Source: Protea cynaroides
Lineage: Eukaryota > Streptophyta > Magnoliopsida > Proteales > Proteaceae
Direction: 5' to 3'
Assembly: GCA_028583415.1 (NCBI GenBank)
Contig: CM053266.1
Location: 32,855,758 to 32,919,757, forward strand
DNA length: 64,000 nucleotides
Part shown: positions 45,501 to 60,500 of the stretch, in pieces
Layout: every line of letters begins with the position of its first letter
How positions within the stretch are numbered: the first letter of the stretch is position 1
Notes under the pieces: generated by a model
Seen by the model: only the letters and a program-made list of their open reading frames with translations
What the model was told of the DNA's origin: nothing
Database searches by the model: none
Made by a program: the position numbers and the translations under genes

Positions 45501-48500
45501 CATATCTTTCCTTGATTGCTTCAGCAACATCACATCCTTCTAAGATTGATCTTTCCAATCAAATGCTTTATTTGATTTTGCAAGATCTGATTTTATCTTG
45601 TGAGATCTGATTTTATCTTACGAGATCTTGCGAGACTGTGTGAGACTCGACCACGAGTTTTGAATCAGTTGAGCACATATCAGAGTGAGTATTTTTTTTT
45701 TCATTTTGTTGTTGATCTCCACCTTTTTTAAATTCCTTGCAAAACCTGGCTCTGATACCAAATAAAGTGGGACCAGTCCTCAACTCAACAAATTAGGTAC
45801 TAGCCTTACAATAGGATCGATGAAAAGTAAATCATGGACAGTACTTTCTCTCTTTTTGTGTATGTGTTTTTTTTTTTTTTTTTTTTTTTTTGATATAACA
45901 AGAAAAGGAAAAGAATCAATAGGTGGAGGGAAGAAGGGATGGAAGGTAGGGGGATATGACCTAAGGCATCTCACCTTAAGGCCTAGGCAGCTTTTCACCA
46001 CCAGAGGTCTCTCACCTCATGAGGAACTCCATAAGAGAGGATGGAATTCCAATTACATTAGGAGAGTAAAAGAGGATAAAAGATAAAGAAAACTAATTCT
46101 CTGCTGCCACCTGTCTAATGAGTCAATATCTGCTAGTTTGACTTGGTCAAACCAACAACCACTTATCTTCTGATGCATCTCTAACACATCTGTAATGGGC
46201 CTACGAATGGACCTATGAATGGACCAATATTCATCTATTTATAAGCAAGAACAGCAGGAGCATTGTGGACAACACAGTAATCATTAGCAACCAAAAAAAC
46301 AGAGTTACTGATGAGGAACAAGGGAAGCAAAAAGGACTTAGTATCATTTTCACGTGCCAAAAAATAGGGCACAATTCTGTTTCTTTTTATGGAGTTGATA
46401 TTATAACCATGATCTTCCTTCAGGTCTAACTAGGTCGTATGTAGACTCTATATTAGCAAAACCATTCTTTACTACTCATAGTACATCTGATTATACTTTT
46501 TTTGGTCAATTTAGTTCTCTTCTATTCTGGCGTATTTAGAAGAAATAGATGAAATGGACAAATTACAGTATTTGGAATTTCTAATTTTAGGTGGAGCTTT
46601 TGTGATTACTTAACTACAGTACAGCAAGTCAGAAACATTGACATTTTTCTTGGTTCCTTTTTTTTGTGAAGAACATTCACGTGATTGGAAATTAATAAAA
46701 TTTTGTTTGTGGTTAGGCTCTCTACCCTTAAATTCAAATAATATGTTAGGAAAATTTACCACATTCCTTCACATATTTGTTGTGTTCTTTTTTCCATCAG
46801 ATATCTCTCTTCAGCAGTTTCTTGGAAAACCTCCTTCTTCCAAACTCAATTCTCACTCTAAACCTTATTTCAAAACGCTCTCCCAGTGCATCAAATTACC
46901 CCTCTCAAAGGGTACCATGAGCCAATTTTGAGACCTCATCACCCGCCAGAATTAGACAAGTGTTGCGGCACTCAACTATCCAGCAATCGCATTTCTGGTC
47001 AAAGACAAGGAGTCATTGCTATTATGGCTTCCAATCCTGTCCCAACTCTTGCCAAACGATGCGGTGTTGCATGCTCAACAAAAGCATGAAAAAGCAATCA
47101 CACTTTCAGAATGACAATCTGAGATCCGAAATCTCACGAAATTTTACTCTAGGATAGTTAGATCATTTAACATTACCTCTTTCACCCTCTGTTTCTTTAC
47201 ACTCTTCTCCTTTCCTATGTTTTCTCCTACCTAAGACATTTATTGCCTCATCACATTCTCTAATGTGGGCCTATTACTTCTATAATATCAAGAGATGACA
47301 ACCATGACGTATATCAAACCAAAGACCTTCCTGGTCACCCAATTGGTTAGGGTTTGTTGCGATCGTTGTTAGTTTCAGGTCTGGGGTAGAAAAGTTCCCG
47401 AGGCCCACGATCACCAGGTCCAGGTCTGATTCGATTATGAAATGGGCCAATATCTAAAGGGGTTATGTTCAGAATTGGCAAAATCTGCCCCAAACTCGAG
47501 CTGTTCCCATCCCATAGGATTCATCCCTACCTATCTTACAGTACATCAGTTACCATAAACTGAAAAGTTGATACTTCCTATATTGTCCATTTTCATATCT
47601 GCAATATCAGGAAGATTATTAGACAGGCTACAGTTCAGACAAAAGATTTATGTGCCATTTTAATACCATGCAAGCAGCTGCTTGAGTATTCACTTTTGAG
47701 AAATACAACTTATCTTTCTGCAGAATATGTATAACTGATAATTTTTCCAAAATCTGTGAAGAATAGCTTAGGTTTCGTCAACCCTTTTAATCAGATATAT
47801 GCAGGGAAATCCTTCCCATGATAAGCACAGATATGCACATGGGAAACACCACCAATCATTTAGAATCCACCAGTACATTATAGAGAAAGAAACCTGAAGG
47901 ATGTTAGCAGCGTATCTCTGAGCAGCCGCATCTTGCTCAGCAAATCTACGAGCATCTTCGGTCAGCTTTTGTTCTTGCTCCACCCGCATTAGGACCTGCG
48001 TCAAAATTGGACTCAACAGTGAACTAAATTTGAAGAAAATCAATGAGTAGAGTTAGACCAGGACATGACAACTGAGGTAATTGCATAGTTCCAGGTAGGG
48101 AACGGCGATCAGAATGCACAAGACAACAAATTCACTAGTAACCAATTAAGCATCTGTCAAGTTTTTTTATTGGAGTATACTAAACAGGGAAATTGAAAGA
48201 AATACCAACACAAAATGAGTAAAAAAGGGATATTCAGCAAGTTCTATAATTGGATCCAAAGACTATCAGACGACACAATTAGAACAGAAGAAAGTTATGG
48301 TCCCCCCCGGGGCACCCCCCACAAGAACCTTTCCCATTTATTAGCAAATTGCATCAACAATCATCTCCTAAAAATATCACATGAAATGCATCCTTGCAAC
48401 TGTGTAACATCGTACACAAATGAAGAACAGACATGAGGAAGAATCAAAACCTGAAGCATCACACGTTCTTGTTCCTGCTTATCAGTAAGAGCCTGCCGTA

Positions 48501-51500
48501 ATTCAGCTACCTCTTGCTCCAACTGTTCGACCTATACAGCAGAAAAGAGATGCTTTGATGTTCTAAGAAATAAAACTAAACAAAGTTTTTAGATAGAGAG
48601 CAGCATTAGAAAATCTGTTCTTTCAGAAACTGCCAGTCAGATGGTTTTCCAAAATATACTTTCAACCTTCTTTAACAGTCCAAATCATGGCTAGGCAACA
48701 AAATGAAGAGGTCAAACATGGTCCTCGATAATAGAATGAAATTAAAAATGTGCAATGCTTCCAAACATATAAAAACCAAAGAAATTACTTGAACACAAGT
48801 TCAAAGATGACTAAGAATAAGATGCATAGCAGTCGATGCTCATATAATCTACCCTACGAATCTGCCATACGGCAGTTTGTAGGTGCTCAAACTTCGTGTA
48901 CATGTCCACAACAGCCCAAAGGCACTTTGCCAATGGCAGAACAAAGCTTTGAAAATAGTGAAAGTCAACAATCTGAAAAATGATTTGACGGTTGAAGATA
49001 CAATGGAGAAAGTCAAATGCAGGCAGTATAGTTGACTTGAGCCACGATATGGCCAATCCTCTGGAACTCCAATCTACCAAATGGTGAAAATGGCCTTATC
49101 GGCGCTCATCTAGCCCAAAATAGCCAAGGAACATAAAATAAAATAAATAAAAAAAACCCTCCCAGCAACCTCTGTGAAAACCTTTTACTTGAATAAATAA
49201 GGTGCTTAGAAAATCTATTTGAATAACCTCATGCTTCCATGACTTTGAAAACCAATACAATCAAATATCAGAGAAACCATGTGATATTATTTCAGTAGAC
49301 ATTTTCATTCAATCAGTATAACCATAATCAACTTTCAATATCATAAAAACATCAAAAGATGATAATAAAAAAGTAAATAATCAGATTAGAAGAACCCTTA
49401 TACCCTCGGTATCTGACACATATAGCAAATTAATCAGCAGATTCAATAACTTTTTCATGAATAGGTAGCCAAATGATACCACAGCTTAAAATCCCTGTTT
49501 GGTTAGATTTTAAGTGAAGTGAAATAAAAAATGTTTATCAGTAAAGTAAAATGATATAGATGAATGTGACTTCAGTACAATAGTCAAACTGGAACAAAAT
49601 CAACATTTATTAAATTTACAAACAATTTCATATGTTTAGTTGTAATACAAATTGTTGTAAGCCCTGCACATTTTTTATCTTCTTATAGGGTAATATTTTA
49701 CCTTAACTGACTTCCACATAATTCAACTAAAATTTTATCAACTCCTACTTTCTCTATGTTGTTCTCCACACATGTTTATCATACCACTCTACATCAACTT
49801 TATTTCTAACCATACTCAAAAAATATCTTTCAAACTTCCATCCCATAGCTCTATGTAATACCCTCTATAATTTTATTGCAAAAATTCTGGCCGGTTGACA
49901 AGGGTGGTGGACGATTTAGTCAGCTCTAACCAGTCCACTTTCATATAGGATTGCAGATAATAATCTTCTTTGCTCGGAGCTGATTCGAGGTTTCAAAAGA
50001 AAGTCCCTCCCCCCAGCAGTTATGCTAAAAGTTGATATTCACAAAGCTTAAGAATCTCTGAGATGGGATTTCATTAAAGAAGTTATGAACAAAAATGCAG
50101 TTTCAACTCTCTTGTGTCTTGGGTTTTGCATTATATATTTATATCTCTTCAGTGCATCTCTCTGTAGTCTGTCCTACTCAACAGAACCTGGTTAGGATTC
50201 TTTGGTAGCAGCAGGGGAATAAGGCAAGGATTCCCTCTGTCCCCTACATCTCGACTCTCATGATGAAAGCCCTCTCTCAAAACCTCCAGTTTAGGGCAGA
50301 ACTCAATGGCATTAATCTCTTTCCCAAATGCAAGGCCATCAACCTCACTCATCTTGTCTTTGCTTACAGCATAATGATGATCTTTCCGAAAGCCAATGGT
50401 AAATCTCTGACCTTCAAATCTGGCATCCTCAGGTCATTTAGTGCTATGTCATGTCTCCAAGTAAACTTGCAGAAATCTTCCATCTTCTTGGGAGGGGCTG
50501 AAAGGACCACTAAGGAGAATTTAAGAAGCATTATGGACTTTTCACTGGGTACTCTTACTGTCAAATACTTGGGACTTCCTTTGTTATCTCCAAATTTGGC
50601 ATCCTCAGATCATTTAGTGCTATGTCGAGTCTCCAAGTAAACTTGCAGAAATCTTCCATCTTCATGGGAGGGATTGAAGAGACCACTAAGAAGAACCTAC
50701 CAAGCATTATGAACTTTTCACTGGGTACTCTTACTGTCAAATACTTGGGACTGACTTTGTTTAGTACAAGACTGTTAGCTCACCATTGTTCTCCTATCTG
50801 GATTGCCTTAAGAAGAAGCTCCAACTTTGGAAAATCAGGTTGCTGTCCTTTGCAAGCTGCTTGAATTTGCCAGATCAGTTATGCAAAGCTCCTTCGTCCA
50901 TTGGGCAGGAGTGTTCGGGCTCCCTCAGTCCTTCTCGAAAAAACTTGAATCCATTATGAGTGCCTTCCTTTGGAAGGGAATGAAAACAACAAATTCTTAC
51001 ATACAATCAGTCGGGTTATTGCTTGTCTTCCTAAGGATGGAGAGGGTATTAGCCTCAGATGAGTCAAGGAGGTTAATATTGCTCCCATCCATAAGTTGAT
51101 TTGGAGAGTGGCTGTTAGAAAGAAAAACATTTGGGTAGCATGGATCTAGTTAGACTTCTTAAAAATGAGTACATTTGGACAACTCCTTGTGGCAACGATG
51201 TTTCATGGGTATGGAAGAAGATGTTGGACTATAGACACCAAGTGAGAAACATCACTAAATCTGAAATTGGACATGGCTCTTCCACTTTCTTATAGCTCAA
51301 TAACTGGCACCCCATGGAGTTCTCCACAACAGATATGTAGAGAGAATTAGACATAAGGTGGGGACTGGGGAGTAACAGAATGGCAAAGGTCTCCTGCATC
51401 ATTTGTGATGAGTTCAGCGGCCGGGCCGTTCCCCTGTCTATAGCTTGTCCTTAGTTTGGTTAGCTCTCCCTGAAATTGTTAAAAGGCCAAGGGGGAGTGG

Positions 51501-54500
51501 TGACCTTGTCAAGTGGACAGCTACAACATCTGGGTCCTTTTCTTCCTATTTTGCTTGGGAGTCCGTTAGATTCATGGGTCCTAGAGTCCCTTTGTCTGCA
51601 ATCATATGGTTCCAAGGTTTCATCCCCCGCCACAGCTTCATTTCTTGGAGAGCTCTATACCAGGCTTTGTTGCAACAGCACCAGATTTGCTCTCAAGCCT
51701 ATTGTTGCCTTTGCTGGTCTGCCTTCGAAGAAGTCGACTATCTGTTCTTTCAATGTCCCTTCTCATCTCAACTTTGGAAAGGAGTCCTTTCCCACTGTTG
51801 GCCAACTTCAAGGAGGATCTAAGATTTTGAAAGGGAATGGAGATAAAACTCATAGAGCTTTCAAAGGAAAATCTATTTGTGACTAGATAGGTAAACTTGC
51901 TTTGCCTTGACGTGGAAGGGCAAAGCAAGAAGCCTCACTCAAACCTGGGTCTCCAGTGTTGACAATCCATGCTCCTAAGTCAGATTTACAGTGAATCCTT
52001 GAAAGTTACCTATACAACTCTGATATTCCCAGGTGAACACTGAGAAGGAGGGTGAATCAGTGTACTCAAAAATTCCTTCCTTGTTATAGCAACCTCAGTG
52101 GCTGGGGCAATCCCAATTTAACCAGTCACACACAATGCATGCACACCCACCTCACAACCTAAGAATGGCTAGGTCTACCAGGTAGTGCACATCCACTCTA
52201 CAAAGTACAAGCACTCCAATATGCAAAATAGATAATTACACAACACAAATCATACTTGGTTCACGTCCACAGTACGTAGCTACTCCACGGAGCAATGCCG
52301 TAACAGGGCTTCATACCTACTCAATACTCTCCAACAATGTTTTGACTACACCCACATTCCAGGAACCACAATCTTTGCTTCAGTTTGTGCAACAACACAA
52401 ATGAGGGCAACAACCCGCCCAACCTAACAAGCCCCTACTCGATAGGTAATTACAATATTCAATAAAATTTGATAGAAACAACTCTCATCCCCAATTACAC
52501 GGACTGTCTAGATTTTTCAACAATTTACCAACCCCTAAACAAAATACAAAGAGAGTTGCATGAACGAGTTATCTCCACCCGAGTAACTCCACCACTAGTA
52601 GATTCAACGATGCAGAAATGTGACCGTACATGCTCAGATGAACAAAATCATGTCCATATCAATGTTCTGCTCTCCATCTGCTCCTCTGGACTACTTATTC
52701 ACATTCTGGCTCGAAAAACAAAGCTACCGCAAAAAATTGAGCTCAATTTGGGTTTTTATAGGCTTCAAAAATCCCTATTTAGTTTCAGCTGTCAGATTAA
52801 TGAATAGTGATTTACAATGAGTGAACCAGATTGCGTGAATCACTGTTCCGTGACTATTCGTCATGTCACGGAATGTCATCAGCAAACTTCAACCGTCTTT
52901 GCTTGAAAAGGCAGATGCAATTTGCGCCGTTTGATCGTGAATATCCTCTTGAAGCAACTTTAAATTGGCGGGCAAAACATTGGATTATCAAAAGGAATCT
53001 TGGGCCGTTGAATGGTATGTGCGCACCACATCTGATCAAATTTCATTACAGCGTAAACGCAAAACACCGAAATTTAGTGCACCGACAAATCATATTCCAA
53101 GCGGCAGAATATTCCGCACCTTCGATCCCTCGGTTCCACACGACGCCTCCTTCTTAGCTGTCTGATCCGTAACAAGGAGACATGTCGTAACCTGTGCCGT
53201 TTGATCAACATAAAATAAATTCTTGAGAATTAACAGCCGCCACCACCAACTTTATTATTTAAACATAAGGACAGAACTTATGTGAAATTATTGTGCGTCA
53301 GCCCCTGTCAAGCAAAATAACCAGAGAGCTATGTTTGAGCTCCTTTTTGTGATTTCTCGACTCATCGATACAAAACTGACCTATCTTTGCCATACAACAT
53401 CGGATTGAGACGATTCAAAAACTGTTGCGAAGCTAACTCGAAGCTCTACATGTTTCATGTTCAATGATCCACCTGAAACTGCTGTGGGACCCACCAAAAA
53501 TGTCTCAAAGTCAAACTTTCACAATAAACTTGTGAATTTGGCTGCAAAACTTCTTGTACATATCCACTGAAGCTTCCCCACAGTGCCTAGCACTGTTTTA
53601 CAGCTTAGAACATTACTGAACTCCTTGTAATTTGATCGATCATCATATCTGTATTGCCTTATTCATCCAAAAAAAAATTCTTTGAAATTTTCTTTTCCCT
53701 TTCGGCTTACGTCGGATTACAAATTTAAAAAACGCAATTGTACTTTATGCACTGCACCTTACTTCTAACCACACAGGACTTACAAATTAAATTTTTATTT
53801 TACTCTCCGCATTAAACCTCAGATTAACCTCACGGGACTCTTACTGCATGTCAGGTATGCCAAAAGATTGAATTATGAGCAAATAGATTCTACACAGGCA
53901 AATCAATAGAGATCGTTACTATGTTTATTTGTCATAACTATTTTCATTCTGGTAACAAGATTAGGTTTCATCGCTTCTGTTTTGTTTTTACCTTAGTTTT
54001 GTATTGTTTTTTTTCTTCTTTTTACTTTTTTTCCAAACATGTACTGAGTTGTACCAAGACTACTTAGATAACTAGGCCATAAAGTAAAAGTTAAGGTCAA
54101 AGTATGAGTGGTTAAGGACCCATGATTTACAAGATCTTTATATCCCTGTTAAGCAGCCATGGCTGAATGACTTTATATGCATTCCACTACTTTTTTATGA
54201 TAAATTAATGCATATATTTTGCTTATTACTTTGGAGTTCTACCAAAATCTCATCACAGGTCCAACATTTTCATTAGCAAGGAAGACTGGATTGAATTGAG
54301 TAAGTTTGTTATTGTTTGTTGATACACATTGTTGTGGGACCTCACTAAACAAGCTTTTGGAATAAGCGATTGTGACGGTATCAGAGCCAAGAGGTCAGGT
54401 GTTTGATCTCTGGCAAGGTTCTAAATTTCAGTTTTGGGGCTGGTTTCAACCAGCGAAACCAGCCCCAAAACTGAAATTTCGGTAATTTTGGCCAAAATTT

Positions 54501-57500
54501 CCCCGAAACTTGAGATTTTTTCGGTCAGATTTCAAAATTTAGCTTTGGTGGCCAAAAAGAGGTAATTTAGGCAAGGAATCAAGTATCATGTATCGGTACC
54601 GTATCGGTCAGCTGAAACTAGAAACGTATCGTATCGTATCGTGGATACGCACGGATATACATGGATACGGGGCAAGATACGCACAAAAATGATTAAGGAA
54701 CATACAAAACACAATTTTAAAGGATAAAAACACTATAATTAGCAACATTGAGAAAGAAAATGTTTTTTACATCATGGATAAACACGATTAAGGGGCAGGA
54801 TATACACAGAAATGACTAAGGATCATACAAAACACATTTTTAAATCTAAAAGTATGGCAGCAATTTAAGAAAATAGCATATATGTTGCTGAGGTATTCTC
54901 AGAATACTCACTGGAAAATCTCCAACAAATCCCCAGAAACCAGAAAACAATTTTTTGTTTGAATGGCATAGATGTTGCAGAGGTATTCTCAAGCTTGACG
55001 TGGGCAAGGGATCGAGAAGAAATCAGGCCCAAAAACAGAGAAATAGACATGGTTTAGGTTTTCAGTTGAAATAAAGATCTTTGAAAAAAAAAAAAAAAAA
55101 AACAGACGGAGAGCAGTTCCTAGCTATATTTTGTTTAAGAGAAACAGAAAAAAAAAACATCAGAAACAAGGTTTTGAATCGATACCATTCACAGCCCAAG
55201 TTACCCCGGCTTCAGTATCAAATTCTTAGCAAGAAAAAGGATTACCACAGAAAAAAAGGAAATTTTTTTTTTTTAAGAAATAAACTAGAAGTTGCATGCT
55301 CAGTAGTAACAAAAAAATCTCATAGATAACAGATGCATGAAAATCTATCCAAATACAGATCACAGAATCGAAATTTAAAACCCCAAAGAAAAAAGCATAA
55401 ACTAGAAGCTTCATAGAGTATGAAAATCAGAAAAAAAAAAAAAATAATAAGAACAAACATCAATGCATAGAAATCAAATTCATGGAGTCATGTACACCCC
55501 ACAGAGAATCGACAAACAACAAGGATGGAAGAAAAGGAAAGAAAAAAAATAATATTATCTAAATTATATTTCTATTTTTTAACCAGAAAAAAAAAATAAA
55601 CTCGAAAATTATAACTGGGAAGCAAAGATGGTAGATCACTGGTATACACATCTCATATAAATAATAGAAGAGGAAAGGATTAATTTTTGAAAAATTTTGA
55701 AATTTTTTGTGTTCTTCAAAATTTTTTCAAATCAAACCTCAAATCAGTGTTTAAATCTATGTATGTAACATGCATTCATCAAATATGACCATTGTTCATT
55801 ACTTCATGAGAAGAAACAACACAAAAATCGATTTATTATGATAAAAAAAATGAAGTTGAAACTCATACCTTCACTATTTTCAGCCTTTGGAGCTTGAAGA
55901 GATGATTTCAAGCTCTAATCTTCACAAAAACCAAGTTTAATGCTACATTCCCAGTCATTTTAGGGCTAAGAATCAAAGCCCTAAGGTTTTTTGGAAAAAA
56001 ATCAACTTGCAGAAGAGTATTGAAGCTCAATGGTTGTCGGCTTTTGGAAAAACACGATCTTTTGAGTAGTATCGATACTGCTCGATACTTAAAAGGCTAT
56101 ATCGACCAGTATCGAATTGATACGGTTCAATACTGGTCAATACAGGTTGGTTTTTCTTTTTTCTTTTTCTTTTTTTAAATCGTAATTAAAGTGTATCGAT
56201 ACGCTTGATACTATGCTTTTTTTAAAAATGAAGAGACGAATCGATCGGTATCGTATCGACTATTGCCGATACCGATATGTATCGACCGATACGGTGCATA
56301 TCGTGTCGATACTTGATTCCTTGAATTTAAGCCCAATTTTTTTGTTTGACGCATGTTTAACCTTCTTCACATATCCATTGAATGATTTTCACTAAAAAAA
56401 ATCCTAAATGGATATTCTATGTCTAGACAATAGTATGCTATGTTCATTAAAACCTAGGGATAACATTCAAAGTTAAATAAGTAGCAATATTTATGACTAA
56501 TATCATTTAAGTAAATATATTAACTTTTATATTTTATTTTCATAAGATATTATTCATAAATAAGCAAACAAACCCCATTTTAATTCAATAAAGATGGTCT
56601 AAAATTCAAATTCTAAAAGGATAAAATGTCAACTTCCCAATTCAAGAACAAAATTGGTTTTTTTATCACGGAGCGATTTTCAACTTTCAAATGTTAGTTT
56701 TTTTCTCCAATTTAAAATTTTCATAAATCTTATTAAAGTAAAACATCACTAAAAATAAGAGTCCGCCAGAATAATCTTTTCTTTTGATGTCCAAAAAAGA
56801 TTATCATTTCAATAACTTTAAATAGCATTCGCATACTCTAAACAAAGTCTGGCCAGAGCGTAACTCCTTTAATATAACTCAGATTCAAGCAATGTCAGAT
56901 ATGTTGGAAAGCTAGCATAATCAACTTTGCAACAAAACCGAAATTGCTTGAATCTGAATTATATTGAAGGATTTACGTTTTAGTCAAATCTTGTTCGGAG
57001 TATGCCAATGTTGTTTAAAGTCACTTGAATGGAAATAATTTTTTAGACATAAAGACAAAAAATTATTTTGGAGGACTCTTGGTTTTTAACAATGTTTTAC
57101 TCTAATAAGATTTATGAAAATTTTAAATTGAAGAAATTAGCATTTGAAAGTTGAAATCGCCCCACAATAAATTTTTGTTAATGAACTGGAAAGTTAGACT
57201 TTTAATCCTTTTGGAATTTGAATTTTAATCTATTTTTATTGGATTTAAATGGGAGATGTTTGCTTATCTATAAATAATCTTAAGTAAATGAGATATAAAA
57301 GTTAATAAACATTTACTTAAATGATATTAGTCATAAATAAGTGTTGTGTGTTGTTGTCCCTCCTATAATCTTGATGCAGTTCAAAGACCAACCAATAGTG
57401 GACCAGTCCAAGGACCGATCAACATGGGTCCAGCCTACACTGTTTACATAAACACTGTTCACGCGGTACTATTCACGTGAACAGTACCAACAGAACTTTT

Positions 57501-60500
57501 TTTGAAATCTTTGTCTTCTTTCTAAAATCAATAAGTTAGATTTAGTTCCATAAAATTAGTCATTAGTTTTGTTTCCTAAATTTGTTTTGTTTCCTAAGAT
57601 TGGTTGTCATATGAGCCAATCATAGATGTTATTTGTTTTTGAAACTTCCTAAAAGTTATAAAAGAAAATTTCTCTTTTTTATTTTTGGACATTCCTTTTA
57701 TCTTTTGTATTTCCTTTTAGCATCATAAATAAAGAGGAAGAAGATGCTGCCAACAGAGTTGGCCAGAGCTTTTTATTAAAAAATTCTGGTTTAGTCTCAC
57801 AACGCCAGAGCTTTTTATTAAAAAATTCTGGTCGAGTCTCACTACCGAAACTTTTATTCTGTTCATTCCCGTTTTCAAATGATAATAGTTTTTTTGAAAG
57901 TTCATAACTTCTTCATCCATGGTTGGATCAGCTTCAAATTTGGGTATGTTATCAAGCACATCCTAAAGTACTTCCCCTCCAAGTTTGAAGACCTTCCGAT
58001 CACTGGATTCTGAGATAAGTAATTTTTTCTACTATTATATAATTTTGGTTCTATTAAAATACCTGTGTGAGACCTAAGGGCAAGATTGGTTTCGATCCCA
58101 CCCGTTGGATCAAGCTTATCTTCTGGAATATTGTTCCTCATATCCTAAGGATTAAGGATCCCAAATTTTGAAGCATTGTTACATTCAGACTTAAAGTTGG
58201 GGAATTATTTGTCTAAATCAATAATTCTTGTTTGTTGTTAAAGGTCAAATTTGGGTTGGACTGTGATAGATCCTGTAGCAAAGAGGGGTTGTCAATTTAA
58301 ATTGTCTTGAATCCTCTTTGCCATCAATACTGTTCCCTATCTTGTACTAAACAAGGAGAAAAATGAGATTTTGGAGACAAAAATAGGTCACTGTCGAAAT
58401 AAGATAGGTTGCTTGAGCCAATCCTTAAATTGTGGTAGGAAAAGGCAGAAAAGTGAGCCCACCCGACAAAAGGGACGGAGAAATTATGAACTTCAATAGT
58501 CGAAGAGTGGTCGTAGGTGAGCCCACCCCAGGCAAATCCACTTCTCGTTATCTTTGAAACTACCCCTTTTGTTCGAAAGTTGTCCCTTTCAATTGAAACT
58601 TATCGAAATGGACAAGTTTTGACCAAAATTAGGTATTTATATACTTACGGTCATACCAAGTTTTGACCAATACAGCGGCTTCGGTCCAAAGGTCGAAACA
58701 GTAATTTCGGACCTAAATTACTGACTATTTGATTTCGACACTAAGTTTCGTTTCAATTTTCCAAAAAACCGAAATATTTCGGCTGAAAGTCCGAAATTTA
58801 AAAGTATGATCTTTGGTATTTGAGAGGGGTCTGTATTATGTTGTTGTTGTGTCCCTATGCCTTGTATACTTGGTGCCACGTGATGGTGCCACCACTTGAT
58901 GGTGTTACATGCAGAGCCATATGGGAGGGCTGCACATTCGGAGAATTGTTGTTGTGTGTTTATTTACATTGTTGTAGCCCTCACTTAACAGCTCGAGCTT
59001 TTAAGAGTGGTTGCAACAAAGTTTAGACTGATTTTAGACCCTCATTAGCCCTCTAACTTTTAGCTCCCATAAGCAATTGACTGATTTTTATGCAGATTCA
59101 TTCCCCCAGTAAACCAGAGCAGCTGAGGTAGCCAGCATCATAGAAAAATTAGTTTAGTTCACTTAAATCTTACAAGTGATTGTTAGCTTCGTGGCCATTG
59201 TCCAGGCAGTACTAGAAACATAATATATATTTAATGTATTTTCCAGGCCTAATGCAATAATGTTCTTGTAAAGCTCAATGGAAAGAAAAAGCTAAAGATG
59301 GCCAAAACATGTCCAAAGAGCTTTATGAAGTATACATAAACATGCAAAGCAAGAAAAATTTACAATCAAACAGAAATGTCGATTGGACTACATGCAAAGC
59401 AAGACAAATTTACAATCACACAGAAATGTCGATTGGAATCATGCTGTGTTTCAAGGATTTAGGCGAGACACTACATGGTGCTTTCAAATGTAACATGATG
59501 ACCGACAAACTTGAACACAAAAGTGACAAAACGGATGGCACATAATTATCTCATCTGAACATGATTCAGATATACCTTGGCACTTAATTGCCGCCGGTTA
59601 TCCTGTTTAACCATCTCCATGAGTGCTGTCTCTAGCTCTTCAGCTCTGCAAAGATCAGAATCCATGTTCAACTTCAATTTTGTATGATAATCTAATAAAT
59701 GATATTTGACAAAAAGTCATGCAACAGAAGAAAGATCAGGTTATATAGGAAGTTCTTATCAGAATCATTGTCACTTGAACATGTTTTGAACATCATTCAG
59801 CCCTTAGAATCTAAAACTGTGGTTAAAGCAACCTTCATAGCATACAGCAAAAGATTCAGACGTAAAGCATGAAAATTCCCGGTTATTCCCTCAAACTCAT
59901 CCTACATGAAAAGCTGTAAGACTTTACAAATGCTAGATATTTCAATAAGACCAAGTACTTCAAAATTTTCATTGCAAAGAAGGATAGTAAATATACGTGA
60001 TTTGATTGAACCACAAAGTGCACTACAATTTATTAGAAAACTACAGCTTCTGCTGTCTAGGTGACGCAGAAGCATCTTTATTGTAGCTTTGCTGATATAC
60101 TATTTTTGGTAATCCAAGGTTACCTGCTATGGTATTGTAAATCCCGAACTCTTAAACCATAGGAAGCCAAAATATTATGTATACTAAATAGAAGTTTACT
60201 TGTTTTGGTATTGATGCATCTACGCATGATCCTATTTGTAGGCCCTTGTTGAAGAGAACGAGACCAGGAGCAGAGGCCGCACGCCCATATTTCGGGTCCA
60301 TCCAGGGCAGGCAATAGTGCAAGAGATAGTTAATCTTCAGTGTTAAACTGTCCACACGATAGGGACTACTGAACAGTCCACACAATAGGAACTGCTGAGA
60401 AGTCCTCATTGTGTAAGACTTCTTGGTTATGCTGCTGAGTTGGAGAAGGACTCTACAGTCCTTGGTTGCTGAGTTGGAATAGGACTCTACAGTCCTATCT

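Noticed and set aside
52469..53165. Open frames of 108-112 codons in the TBC intron
   Set aside because: No start context, no homology recognised, and they lie within an intron of the opposite-strand gene.
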